This document shows, piece by piece, positions 47,809 through 58,041 of a DNA stretch of 64,000 nt (its first letter is position 1; the number at the start of each line of letters is the position of its first letter). This DNA comes from a sulfur-oxidizing endosymbiont of Gigantopelta aegis (GTDB lineage Bacteria > Pseudomonadota > Gammaproteobacteria > GRL18), in contig NZ_JAEHGE010000001.1 in assembly GCF_016097415.1 (NCBI RefSeq), positions 1,284,914-1,348,913 on the forward strand, written 5' to 3'. The translations under genes were made by a program, and so were the position numbers. The notes beneath the pieces were generated by a model that was given only the letters and a program-made list of their open reading frames with translations, was not told the DNA's origin and did not search any database.

Positions 47809-49023
47809 TTAAGATTTTCGTTGACCTGAAAGCATAAATAGAGGACAAGCATGTGCTGTCTTATTCTTAAATGGGTCTTCTTCATGACGAATCAAGCCCC
47901 GAATAGATTCTGATGTCAGTTGTTCAAACTCACCTGACTGACGAAAATACTCTAAAACTATCCCCATGCGTTCAAATAAGTGTAAATCATCCCATAAAGC
48001 AATAACTTTTTTATCATAAAAAAGATCGGTGAAACTGATTAAAAACTTCCCTCCAGGCTTCAATATACGGGCTACTTCCTGAAAAAGTTTGATTGGTTGA
48101 GTGATATATTCGACGGAAAATGCACAGATGACCGCATCAAATTGTCCGTCGGCATAGGGTAGTTCTGGTGACTGGTTAACATCATGGAACGTATATTGTT
48201 CCAAGGCGGTATTTGCCTGTAAATCGCTTTCTTTAACGCTTAAACCCGTGAGGTGGATATTGTTTAGCTTATCAGGTAGATAGGAATTTATACCGGCCAT
48301 TAGATCAAGCACTTTATCGCCATCTTTTAGATGTTTACTATAAAAATCATTGAGGAGTTCGATGGTACGCATATCAACAACCGGTGATGTACTATCAACT
48401 GAGGCATAAAAAACAGCATCCTCCTCCTCAATTTTACGCGCAAAGGGCATTCCCTGAGTAAAATCAAAGGCTTGATCGGCTAATAAGTTCTGTAAGCCGG
48501 GGCCATTGGTGGTCAGTGTTTCTGCAATATCATTACAGCGTCCACCGTTTTGTTGATTGCCTTCAAACACTTCAGTTATGGTAGCCGTAAGCTTGATAGG
48601 GAATAGGCCTAAGGGATGATTGAGATCAACTTTGAGGCTATCTTCGGTTTTACCTATCACACGAAAGGGGCGATTATCCATTTTGAAACAATCTTCCACT
48701 TCCTCAAGCATCCCCCGAGGATAAAAGCGTCCCACTATTGGTTCAATAGGCATAGGGCCGCCATAATAGCGATTGAATTTTTTCAGTGGAATGGTTTTAA
48801 TATTATTTGGAGTGATTTCAAATTGCAGCAAAGCCCCAGGTTTATATTTAATATCAATGGGTTGACCCAGTTTAGCCCGTTTGATTTGATAATCTAATTG
48901 CTCTGGATAGAAGTCGCGCCAAAAGTTGGTTTTGATAACAAAAGAACTATCATTGTACTGTACCAGATCATCTTGCCATTGAACTTCAAATTGAACACTT
49001 ATGCTTTGTTGATCTTCAATCAT
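47809..49023 (-). CDS. SlyD-like FKBP domain fused to a SAM-dependent methyltransferase
   Basis: A 404-residue two-part protein. Residues ~5-165 resemble a SlyD-type FKBP prolyl isomerase: LDYQIKRAKLGQPIDIKY, GRFYPRGMLEEVEDCF in the position of the insert-in-flap domain, and LKVDLNHPLGLFPIKL, matching the GNHxLAG signature. Residues ~215-400 are a class I methyltransferase: DKVLDLMAGINSYLP (motif I, with MAG in place of GCG), LPYADGQFDAVICAFSVEYI and RILKPGGKFLISFTDLF. The substrate is unknown; the isomerase half may present or fold a protein or metal substrate. It shares a strand with the downstream lipoprotein. Confidence 0.75.
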   Translation of the reverse strand: MIEDQQSISVQFEVQWQDDLVQYNDSSFVIKTNFWRDFYPEQLDYQIKRAKLGQPIDIKYKPGALLQFEITPNNIKTIPLKKFNRYYGGPMPIEPIVGRFYPRGMLEEVEDCFKMDNRPFRVIGKTEDSLKVDLNHPLGLFPIKLTATITEVFEGNQQNGGRCNDIAETLTTNGPGLQNLLADQAFDFTQGMPFARKIEEEDAVFYASVDSTSPVVDMRTIELLNDFYSKHLKDGDKVLDLMAGINSYLPDKLNNIHLTGLSVKESDLQANTALEQYTFHDVNQSPELPYADGQFDAVICAFSVEYITQPIKLFQEVARILKPGGKFLISFTDLFYDKKVIALWDDLHLFERMGIVLEYFRQSGEFEQLTSESIRGLIRHEEDPFKNKTAHACPLFMLSGQRKS

Positions 49024-49230
49024 ATTTATTATTACTACTTGTTTATTCAGGGTCGTAAATTTTAAGTGACAGAGGATAAATTAGCAAATAATAAGTTAGT
49101 TATAGTGTTAAATTGTTGGAAATATAGGATGATGTTGCTTGAGGAGCGAAGCGCATCACTAATGTCATGTGTATTTCTTTTGGGACGAATATTGCAATCT
49201 AAGGTGTTTATTTTATGCAAGGCATTCTTC

Positions 49231-49416
49231 TTAGGTGGACGAGTGTTTGTGAGTAATTTTTAATGAATGAGAAAACCAGTCATTGACTACACTAAAGTCT
49301 TCAAGTGCTTCAAATCGCTGTTTTGGTGTTAATTTGAGAGAGTTTTTTAGCTGAGCAATACGGCTACCGTCCCAGGTTGCATTTTCCCATTTGATTGAGT
49401 TATCATTCTTCTTCAT
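49231..49416 (-). CDS. Small partner protein of the nucleotidyltransferase (possible antitoxin-like component)
   Basis: A 61-residue polar protein (IKWENATWDGSRIAQLKNSL then LTPKQRFEALEDF). Proteins with this W-E-x-A-T-W-x-G-S-R opening often occur beside nucleotidyltransferase-fold genes. Its start overlaps the end of the nucleotidyltransferase gene by 14 bases, so the two are translated together. A toxin-antitoxin-like role is inferred from this arrangement only. Confidence 0.6.
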   Translation of the reverse strand: MKKNDNSIKWENATWDGSRIAQLKNSLKLTPKQRFEALEDFSVVNDWFSHSLKITHKHSST

Positions 49417-49915
49417 TGATAGCTTCCAATATCCAAGTTAAGTGCTTTATATCATCTTTATCTCGATCTCGTCCAACAGATTTCTTCATATCTATGAGTG
49501 TTTGTATTGATACAATATGAACATCTAAATCTTGATCAAGTTGAACAATGTCAGACCTTTGATATTCAGTGTTAAAATTAAAAGGTTCTGTCACAAATAT
49601 ATCCAAAGTCGTTTCTGGATGCTGATCACTTATCAGTGCTAATACTTCCATATGCTTGGTCTCAATCCATTGCTTTCTTATATCATGGTTGGCAAAATCC
49701 TGTTTTGTGACGGGAATACTGGGTCTGTATCCAATATTTTCCAAGATAGTCAATGCATTTATAATATTGTCAGGTATAAGTTGAATGACTAAATCTAAGT
49801 CCTGAGTCATTCTTTGATAGCCATGAATGTTGACAGCTACACCACCGACAATAAGATAGCGAATATTGTTATTGTTTAAGGCATGTAAGATTGTTCTGAG
49901 GCTACTTATTTTCAT
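49403..49915 (-). CDS. Nucleotidyltransferase-fold protein (DUF6036/AbiEii-like)
   Basis: A 170-residue protein with a minimal nucleotidyltransferase core: YLIVGGVAVNIHGYQRMTQD (the GG and first Asp) followed by LDLVIQ (second Asp), and TLDIFVTEPF with a third acidic residue. The C-terminal part (LIDMKKSVGRDRDKDDIKHL) matches the usual ending of this family. Such proteins act as nucleotide transferases in toxin-antitoxin and phage-defence pairs. It forms a two-gene unit with the overlapping small downstream protein. Confidence 0.75.
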   Translation of the reverse strand: MKISSLRTILHALNNNNIRYLIVGGVAVNIHGYQRMTQDLDLVIQLIPDNIINALTILENIGYRPSIPVTKQDFANHDIRKQWIETKHMEVLALISDQHPETTLDIFVTEPFNFNTEYQRSDIVQLDQDLDVHIVSIQTLIDMKKSVGRDRDKDDIKHLTWILEAINEEE

Positions 49916-50348
49916 ATAAGGCTATGGATATATTATTCCTAATAAGAGCATGAGTAAAAAGTTGACGTAAGATATTGATTCTTTAGAAGTATAGATGAAA
50001 ATTAAGCAAATGTCAGTAATTGCTAAGGTCATTTTCTTTTTTACCTTTATCCTAAAAAAATCAGTTGAATCGTAGCGAGAGCGACTTAGGTGCTGAAGAT
50101 TAAGGGTTTTACAGGTTATTTTGGCTTTATTCGTAGTCACCCTACGGGTGAAGTCAAAATGTTCTGGAAAATCCTTAAGATTCAGTGCATAAGGCGGTCG
50201 CAGTAGGTTCAACTGATTTTTTTAGGATTATTATTACTTTCGTTATTTCCAGTGTTAGGCTTTAGTGATGAATCATCCTTATCGGTTTGGGGTGAAGGAA
50301 TACTGGAATTTTTTTAAATAATTTTCACCTTATGGGGTGAGTAGTTAC
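49916..50348. other. Gene-free stretch holding repeat copy 2 and a C-terminal gene remnant
   Basis: No intact gene is visible. At 50125-50214 lies the second copy of the 90-base repeat seen at 21416, about 210 bases upstream of the nucleotidyltransferase start. Just beyond it, a minus-strand frame (about 50209-50315) reads SIPSPQTDKDDSSLKPNTGN and ends NNNPKKIS-stop. It looks like a disordered C-terminal tail of a lost gene. Confidence 0.5.
50125..50214. repeat. Dispersed 90-bp repeat, copy 2
   Basis: One mismatch (ggcggtcgc instead of ggcggttgc) separates it from copy 1 at 21416-21505. It has the same internal hairpin and the same orientation relative to a downstream toxin-antitoxin-like pair. 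The sequences on either side of the two copies are unrelated apart from a short aatccta before the repeat. Confidence 0.8.
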
Positions 50349-50360
50349 TTTGAGTGTTGA

Positions 50361-51239
<879 letters not shown>

Positions 51240-51255
51240 AATTCGTCCTTGAATG

Positions 51256-51891
51256 TTATGAATGTTGTTTGCTAGCTGATTGTAAATATTGAAAGTGTTC
51301 TATTTTTTGTTGCCACCATGCGGTTTTTAATTCAGGATCGACTTTCTTTAGATCGTTGATGGGAACTATAAAAGGTGATCCGTTGTCAGGTGATTGATAA
51401 ATGCATGACCACTCATTTTCAGCATCAAAAATATAAAGATTGTCGCAAAAAGCTAATAATCGGGTTTGCTCTATCATTGTGCAAGCTTTTAGGTAGGGGG
51501 CAAGAATTTGTGTTGTATAAAATTTAAAGACAGCGATTTCACCCTTTAGCGTTTTAATACTCAGAAGGCTTTGCCAATGTTGGTAAAGTGTTTCCAGAGA
51601 GTGCTGTGAAAAAATGATCATAAAATTCTCTGGGGCATGGTCAAATAAGTGATTAAGATATTGGTACTGGTTCAATTCTATTTGCAATAAAAAAGGCGAT
51701 TGATCACGTAATTCTTGTAATACCGTACCATGAAATAAACTATAAAATTGAGGTGAATCAGTTAAGTTAAATAATTCACCACGAAGTTCTGGAGCAGAAC
51801 TTATATCAATTAAAACATACACATTACTTTTGTTGTTGAGCAATGTCTGATGGATTGTTGTTATCGGCTTGTATAAATTTGTTGATTTCAT
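51256..51891 (-). CDS. DUF4123 protein, type VI secretion effector chaperone/adaptor
   Basis: A 211-residue protein with the DUF4123 pattern: NVYVLIDISSAPEL near the N terminus, SPFLLQIELNQYQYLNHLFD, and FKFYTTQILAPYLKACTMIE. DUF4123 proteins load effectors onto VgrG spikes. It lies downstream of the truncated VgrG and the membrane protein gene on the same strand, which supports the role. The start is the Met at 51891, 21 bases after the membrane protein stop. It appears intact although its VgrG is not. Confidence 0.78.
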   Translation of the reverse strand: MKSTNLYKPITTIHQTLLNNKSNVYVLIDISSAPELRGELFNLTDSPQFYSLFHGTVLQELRDQSPFLLQIELNQYQYLNHLFDHAPENFMIIFSQHSLETLYQHWQSLLSIKTLKGEIAVFKFYTTQILAPYLKACTMIEQTRLLAFCDNLYIFDAENEWSCIYQSPDNGSPFIVPINDLKKVDPELKTAWWQQKIEHFQYLQSASKQHS

Positions 51892-51912
51892 TTTGTGGTT
51901 TTGACTAAGTCA

Positions 51913-52752
51913 TTAAGGTAAATCATTGTGCATATTTTTTTGTTTTTCTTCATCCAATCTGATGTCATTAGGTAGTAAAACTTTTCTTCCGTCATGGGAC
52001 TCAATCATTATTGCTCTTGATGATATTCCTGTTTGTGGACTATTCTTTATGGCATTTAATTGCCTTTCTTTTTCTTCTCTTTTTTTAAAGTCCCATACTA
52101 TATTGGGATCTTTAAAGCGATTTTTGTAAATTAGATCATTGATTTCTTCACTGCTGAGTTCTTTTTTATCAGTGTATTCATAGTTGCCACTCAAACTTAG
52201 CAGGTATCGTCCAATGGTGCCATCTGTTGAGGTGGATATTGAAAACCAAATAACAAAAAAAGGGGATAGGGCGGTTATTGTCGCCCATTTTATACGCCAA
52301 AAGCCTTTTATTTTGTTGAATTTTTTTATGTAGTTTTCACCTTTTTTTTGCCGCCATGATAATGTTTGCTCTGCTATCCATGCGATGCCTACCGCTGTCA
52401 ATATAGTGTATGAAAAGACATCCTCATAAGTTGGAAAAAAAATATGTTTGAAGATATGATAAATCCCTAAGAAAAATAACCCTAGTACAAATATAGTCAC
52501 TCCCCCGCCATACATTGTTCCCAGCCCAAACTCTTCATTGACGATAATTTTTTTTATACGTATGTCAATATGATGTCTGTATGGATTTGTTATACCTTTT
52601 TCTAACCATTTTTGTTTAACGGATGGAATTTTATAATAAAAATAAATTAATAAAATAAATGGGTTGTGGGTTCCTATAAACGTTCCACTGATAACAAATC
52701 CTCTATAAAAAAAATAATAGATTATATTATAATAATATTCTAGAAGCTTCAT
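51913..52752 (-). CDS. Polytopic membrane protein, possible immunity protein of the VgrG-linked toxin
   Basis: A 279-residue protein with about four membrane segments (residues ~5-30, 75-105, 113-130, 152-175) and a polar C-terminal third rich in Lys and Glu. No family is recognised. Its start overlaps the stop of the VgrG-effector gene by four bases (ATGA), so the two are tightly coupled. The VgrG protein ends in a hydrophobic, probably membrane-acting domain. A membrane-resident immunity partner would fit but is only inferred. Confidence 0.6.
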   Translation of the reverse strand: MKLLEYYYNIIYYFFYRGFVISGTFIGTHNPFILLIYFYYKIPSVKQKWLEKGITNPYRHHIDIRIKKIIVNEEFGLGTMYGGGVTIFVLGLFFLGIYHIFKHIFFPTYEDVFSYTILTAVGIAWIAEQTLSWRQKKGENYIKKFNKIKGFWRIKWATITALSPFFVIWFSISTSTDGTIGRYLLSLSGNYEYTDKKELSSEEINDLIYKNRFKDPNIVWDFKKREEKERQLNAIKNSPQTGISSRAIMIESHDGRKVLLPNDIRLDEEKQKNMHNDLP

Positions 52753-54839
52753 TCTAACTCCGGGTGCTTGTGCAACGAGTAGTCATTGATTATAGTGCTA
52801 CCTTTTAGTTTTTGAATCTCTTCTACACCCTTTGAACCTGCTAAGGAAACGACCCAGCCAACAGCACTACCTACGACTATAAATGCACCTAATGTTAATA
52901 TAACGCCAGCCTCGGCAGGAAGAAAAAATATAGCAATGGCTCCTGTTGCTAGTCCTGATGCGATTCCAAGTGCTGTACTACCCACTTGTTGTTCCGTGTG
53001 TTGACCGATGTTTTTAATAGGGCTTGGCTTTTCTAAGCCACTATAAACAAGTTCTTTTGAATCTGTTTGGTAGGCGGAGTTTATTTGTATAACTCCTATT
53101 GTGAGACTAATTGCAAGTGTGCCTTGACTAAGTCTTTTCCCAATGCTACTCATGCTATAGGTCTTCACATATTGATTGCCACCCCAAGCGCTTTCATAAT
53201 GAGCAAGATTAATTCCTTTGCTATTTGTCAGTGTAAATGTACCCCCTACATATTCCATCCCAGCAGCTAAGCCTCCCAAGCCATTGTTGATATTACTAAT
53301 GCTATTAACTATGTCATCCAACGCTGTTTTTTCAATGGGCTCTCCTGTTATCGCATCAGTGAAAACAATCATATCACCTTCATGGCTAATATTCAGTTTG
53401 GTATGCACCTGCCCATTTTTCGGATCAACCACATAAGCTGATTTAATATAAGTTTGATAAAGGTTTAATCCCAGGGTGTTCATATCATCATTGATTAATG
53501 AGGTTTGAAAATTAGGCTTATTTATTTCAGCTTTGAGTGTTAACTTTTTGGTAACAATACTTTTTCCTAGTTGCGGTGAAAATTGAGTAATGAGTTGTTT
53601 GTATTCGTCTCTGCTTTTAGGTCTAAGCTCTATTTCAGTCACGGACTGCCCATTATCATCAAATGTCACTTCGAAACTGCTGACTTCCTGGTTGTTTTTT
53701 AATACTTTAAAAGGAATTTCATCCGCTAGGACATTAATCGTAGCGGTCGCATTTTTAGTACCCTTAGCTATTATATTAACTTTTTCACCTAAAGGTATAG
53801 TGCGACCATTTAATTTGGTTTCTACCGCCTGAGAGGAATCAATTTTAGATATGATAAGTTGTTGCTCTGGATAAATCGTATAGGGAATATTAATATTATT
53901 AATGCTAGCTATGTCATGAGGGTTAATACCGTATTTCTGAGCAATTTCTGAGAGTGTTTCACCTTTTTTTACTTCATGAATTTCAGGCTTTACTGGTTTT
54001 AGGTATGAAAAATATAATTCAGTAATTTCTTCTTTTTCTTCGTTGAGTTCTTTTTGCTTTAAGTCTACACTTCTATCAATAAACTTGATTGCCCCGCCAG
54101 ACATATTCTTTGAAAACTTAAACTGGGATAGCTGATAAGGGGCTTCAGGGGCAATGGGTTTGAAGCTTTGTCCCGGTTTGTCTTTGTCGGCTTCTACAGC
54201 CTGAAAAGGATTGATTGGGGCGGCACTGGAAGCTGAGCCAGGGCCGCCACCACTATTGAGGTTGACTTTGGGGCCACTAATAGTCACGCCAGAGGGATCG
54301 ATTTTGATAAAACTACTTCCGGCTTTAAAAGTGATTTCACTGCCGGCATCCAGTTTGATGCTGCTGGCGGCTTTGATGTGAACTTCACTGCCCGCACTTT
54401 GTAATATTTTGCTACCGGCTTTGATGTGCAGTTTTTGGCCGATAGTCTGGGATAAATTGTTGCCGACTTTGTGTTGATGATTGTTAGTGATTTTTTGATG
54501 ATTATCAACTTTGATGTGTTCGTGTTGTTCATTTTCAACGATGAGTGAACGGGTGTTTTCGATGTGTTCACGGCGGTCATTTTTACAACGGATATCCAGG
54601 TCTTTTTCACTGTGAAAATAAATTTGTTCCTGGGCTTTTTTGTCTTCATAACGAATTTCATTATAGCCTTCGCCACCAGGTGTTGAATGGGTTTTTAAGG
54701 TTCTACGGGTTTTATTTGCAGGCAAGGAATAAGGTGGTAGGCTGTCACCATTGTAGGTGCGACCACTGATTAATGGTCTGTCGGGGTTGCCGAACGGTTG
54801 ACCATTGGTAGTGTGTGCCGGATACAAGACCTGCTTGCC
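52749..54839 (-). pseudogene. VgrG C-terminal half with LysM and membrane-active C terminus, N-terminal part lost
   Basis: The frame opens at 54839 right beside duplicated csrA sequence. The upstream ~450 residues (gp27-like and most of the gp5-like base) are missing. What remains starts with NPDRPLISGRTYNGDSLPP and EGYNEIRYEDKKAQEQIYF, classic VgrG, followed by the HIKAGSKILQSAGSE beta-helix needle. A LysM domain lies at ~280-325 (VKKGETLSEIAQKYGINPHD). The C-terminal ~200 residues hold two hydrophobic stretches (SQGTLAISLTIGVIQI and SGLATGAIAIFFLPAEAGV) suggesting a membrane-targeting effector. A product of up to 692 residues from a TTG at 54827 is conceivable, but it could not form a normal spike. 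Confidence 0.75.
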
Positions 54840-54858
54840 TTATTATTTTGAGTGTTGA

Positions 54859-55176
54859 TTAAAGTGAATGCGATATTGTTCGCTTTTTTCTTTTACTTGT
54901 AATGATGGTCGGTGTGATGGTTATTTTTGATTGAACTAATTCCAGAGCAGGTGATGTAGGTGGTTTTTGAATGATGTCCAGTGCAGATTTTTTTGCTTCT
55001 TTGTGTTCATCTTGCTCGTCTTGTTTTTTTAGCAGCAGTTCTTCCCGCATAATGCTGATATGTCGAGGGGCTTCGATGCCCATTTTGATTTGGCTGCCTT
55101 TGTTGTAGTAAATAGTGAGTTTGATGTCATCATTGATATGAATTGACTCACCGGAGTGGCGTTCTAGAATTAACAT
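54859..55176 (-). CDS. csrA: CsrA-family RNA-binding regulator, extended C terminus
   Basis: A 105-residue CsrA/RsmA homologue. The core (MLILERHSGESIHINDDIKL, then KMGIEAPRHISIMREEL) keeps the RNA-contact residues of the first strand and the IxREE end. It differs from housekeeping CsrA, with ER for TR and an unusual YYNKGSQIKM strand. A ~45-residue basic tail (QSKITITPTIITSKRKKRT) is added. A good ribosome site (aaggacg) precedes the ATG. It lies between a beta-propeller gene and the VgrG remnant, as a paralogue carried on the effector island. It may regulate translation of the secretion cargo. Confidence 0.88.
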   Translation of the reverse strand: MLILERHSGESIHINDDIKLTIYYNKGSQIKMGIEAPRHISIMREELLLKKQDEQDEHKEAKKSALDIIQKPPTSPALELVQSKITITPTIITSKRKKRTISHSL

Positions 55177-55760
55177 AATTCGTCCTTGAATATTTATTTC
55201 TGTGGCTTATTTAATATCATCCAGAAGCTTGCCTGTTTCATCAAGCAATTCACTGGTTTGTTCTAAAATTTTAATTTCATTCTGGATTTGAATATCTTCA
55301 GTCAGACCCACTAGAGTTGTCCATTGTTCACCATCATATTGAACGGCACCATAGGGGCCTGCTGAAACTAAAATACCATCGCGTGCTGACAAACCCTGAC
55401 CGCAGAATGTGGGGGGGAAGCCGGGCTGACTGGTGATTTCTTTCACTTCACCTTCGTAGAGTTCAAATAATTGCATCCAGGTTGAGAAATAAATGCGATC
55501 TTTGAACCAGATGATTTTATTAATATCTGAGGCGGTTAGATTTTGAGAAATAACTTGCCATTCTGTGCCTCGTCCTTTTATAAGAAGGCCATCTGAGCCA
55601 CCGATATAAACAAAACCATCGTCTGCACAACAGATACTACCAAATGATGTTTCGTTAGCTTCTTTGATCGTTTGTTTGTAAACGTCAATTAAAACCCACG
55701 TTCACAATAAGCTTCAGTTAGCTCAAACTATGATCTTCAATTCGTAATTTGGAGATACAA

Positions 55761-56084
55761 ATGAGCAACCATTCAAAAGATGCTTCGATGAAGCAACACA
55801 TAGAGGCCTGCCAAGCCAGTAACTTAAGCCAGGCAGTTTATTGTCAACAACATAAGATACCCTCTCATATTTTTAGCTATTATCGAAAGAAGTTGGGTTA
55901 TGTTAGCTCATCAAAACAGGTCAACACCAACAATCAACTCATTCCCATTAATTTACTGGCCAATTCCCCCACAAGCAATGCAATTAAAGTAAGCCATACC
56001 AATGGTTTCAGTTTGGAAATCAATTCTGATACGAACCTGAATCAGCTCAAGTCCATTCTGGATTTGCTCAGGACTGTTTCATGA
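55761..56084 (+). CDS. tnpA: IS66 accessory protein TnpA
   Basis: A 107-residue helix-turn-helix protein (MKQHIEACQASNLSQAVYC then IPSHIFSYYRKKLG). TnpA of IS66 is needed for transposition but its biochemical role is not settled. The start at 55761 follows ggagataca. The stop overlaps the tnpB start by four bases (ATGA). Confidence 0.85.
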   Translation: MSNHSKDASMKQHIEACQASNLSQAVYCQQHKIPSHIFSYYRKKLGYVSSSKQVNTNNQLIPINLLANSPTSNAIKVSHTNGFSLEINSDTNLNQLKSILDLLRTVS

Positions 56085-56436
56085 TAACGGGCATCACAGT
56101 CAATCAGGTTTATCTGGTTTCTGGTGTTACCGATATGAGAAAAGCAACCAATGGGCTATCACTGATTGTCTCAGAGCAATTGGAACACAATCCCTTTGAT
56201 GGCAGTGTCTTTGTTTTTGTAATCGTCAGCGAGATAAACTTAAAATACTGTACTGGGAGCGTAATGGTTTCTGGCTTTACTATCGTACACTTGAAAAAGG
56301 GAAATTCCAGTGGCCGATGGAAAAAGAACAACCCACTCTTTCGTTAACACTGAGAGAATTACAGTGGTTACTGGATGGTTTATCTTGCACACAACACCAT
56401 GCTCACCCTGAAATTCATGGTCTGGAAAACAACTAA
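56081..56436 (+). pseudogene. tnpB: IS66 accessory protein TnpB (Orf2), frameshifted
   Basis: Begins with the family signature VYLVSGVTDMRKATNGLSL. At about 56213-56218 the run gtttttgtaatcg has five T. With six, the frame would continue CNRQRDKLKILYWERNGFWL and end at 56436 (PEIHGLENN), the normal TnpB length. As it stands the protein changes frame and stops at 56347, so the element may no longer transpose on its own. Confidence 0.85.
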
Positions 56437-56511
56437 AAAAAGTCCCTTTAGATGCGCATTAAACAGAATAAATACAAGCATTTAACGCTCATTTTTAGTA
56501 TAATATAACGC

Positions 56512-58041
56512 ATGAGTTCAACAGACAAAATACTACCAGAAGAGATACCAACGCTCAAAAACAGGGTGCTTGAACTCCAGTCAAAAGTGGACTGGTATGA
56601 GGAACAATTTCGTCTGTTGCAACACAAACGGTTTGGTACTTCCAGTGAAAAAGAAGCCCACCCCGACTTCTTTAATGAGGCAGAAACGTTCGCCGAAGAA
56701 GCACCGGAAGTCCGTGAAACCATTACTTATGAGCGTAAAAAGCCCGGTCGTAAGCCTTTACCTAAAGACCTACCTCGTAAAGTTGTTCGTCATGAGTTAT
56801 CTGAAGCAGAACAAGTCTGTGACTGCGGTCATCACTTGCATGAAATTGGTGAAGAGACCTCAGAGCAACTGGAAATTGTTCCTGCTCAGGTATATGTTGT
56901 AGAACATGTTCAGGTTAAATATGCCTGTCGTGCTTGTGAGGAAGGCGTTAAAACTGCTCCTAAGCCTGCACAGCCCATTCCTAGAAGTTTTGCATCACCC
57001 AGCCTGCTGGCCTATATCATTGTTTCTAAATTCCTAGACAGCTTGCCTCTCTATCGACAGGAAGCGATATTTAAACGCTATAAGATAACACTTTCCAGAG
57101 CCAGTATGTCCAACTGGGTGCTTAAATCAGCTGAATTACTCAAACCCTTTTATAATCGGTTGTTGTATTATCTCATTAGGCAGAAAATCATCCAGGCCGA
57201 TGAAACAACGATGCGAGTGATCCATGATGGACGTGAGAATTGCCCTAAATCTTATATGTGGCTCTATCAAAGTGGCGGCTATCATTCCAAGTGTCCCATT
57301 GTTTTGTATGAGTATCAGCCTACTCGTGCAGGCCAACATGCCAAAACCTTTTTAACGGGGTTTTCAGGTTACCTGCAAACGGATGGCTTTCCCGGTTATC
57401 ATATATTCGAAAATGAGAACAGTGAAGTCACTTTATTAGGCTGCATGGCACATGCTCGTCGCAAGTTCCATGATGCCTTAAAAGCATTACCCAAGAACAG
57501 TCAGAAAAAGCCTGGCATGGTACAAATGGCGATCAGTAAAATTGCTAAATTGTATGCGATTGAAAAACAAATCAAACCGCTCAATGCTGAACAACGTTAC
57601 CTGATCCGTCAGGAAAAAAGCAAACCACTACTGGATGACTTTAAAAAGTGGTGTGATGATAAAGTGACTAAAACAACAAAAGACAGTAAGTTGGGTGTCG
57701 CTATTCGTTATGTGATCAATCAATGGAAGTATCTGACTGTCTATCTTGAAGAGGGCAACCTCCAGATTGATAATAATATGGCAGAGCGGCGGATCAAACC
57801 CTTTGTGATTGGGCGCAAAAACTGGGTCATGAACCAAAATCCTCGTGGTGCTGAGGCCAGTGCTATTTTATATTCAATCGTGCAAACAGCGAAAGCAAAC
57901 AACCTAGAGCCCTTTGCCTTTTTAACACACATTCTGACTGAGTTACCTAAGCTGGGCAGGCATTATGATGATGAGGCTTTAGAGCAATTGTTGCCATGGA
58001 ATTTGACTGAAAAAATTCAGCCTTTAAATAAAGTGGAATGA
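56512..58041 (+). CDS. tnpC: IS66 transposase TnpC
   Basis: A 509-residue DDE transposase. It has an N-terminal leucine-zipper-like region (ILPEEIPTLKNRVLELQSK), a zinc-finger-like segment (QVCDCGHHLHE and YACRACEE), the catalytic core with QADETTMRV (Asp) and LQTDGFPGYH (Asp), and the C-terminal DNNMAERRIKPFVIGRKNW block with the Glu. It is full length and open. About 75 bases separate it from the tnpB end. Confidence 0.93.
   Translation: MSSTDKILPEEIPTLKNRVLELQSKVDWYEEQFRLLQHKRFGTSSEKEAHPDFFNEAETFAEEAPEVRETITYERKKPGRKPLPKDLPRKVVRHELSEAEQVCDCGHHLHEIGEETSEQLEIVPAQVYVVEHVQVKYACRACEEGVKTAPKPAQPIPRSFASPSLLAYIIVSKFLDSLPLYRQEAIFKRYKITLSRASMSNWVLKSAELLKPFYNRLLYYLIRQKIIQADETTMRVIHDGRENCPKSYMWLYQSGGYHSKCPIVLYEYQPTRAGQHAKTFLTGFSGYLQTDGFPGYHIFENENSEVTLLGCMAHARRKFHDALKALPKNSQKKPGMVQMAISKIAKLYAIEKQIKPLNAEQRYLIRQEKSKPLLDDFKKWCDDKVTKTTKDSKLGVAIRYVINQWKYLTVYLEEGNLQIDNNMAERRIKPFVIGRKNWVMNQNPRGAEASAILYSIVQTAKANNLEPFAFLTHILTELPKLGRHYDDEALEQLLPWNLTEKIQPLNKVE

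Noticed and set aside
49066..49263. A 65-residue plus-strand frame beside the methyltransferase gene
   Set aside because: No ribosome site, no recognisable motif, and it overlaps the end of the small partner gene on the other strand.
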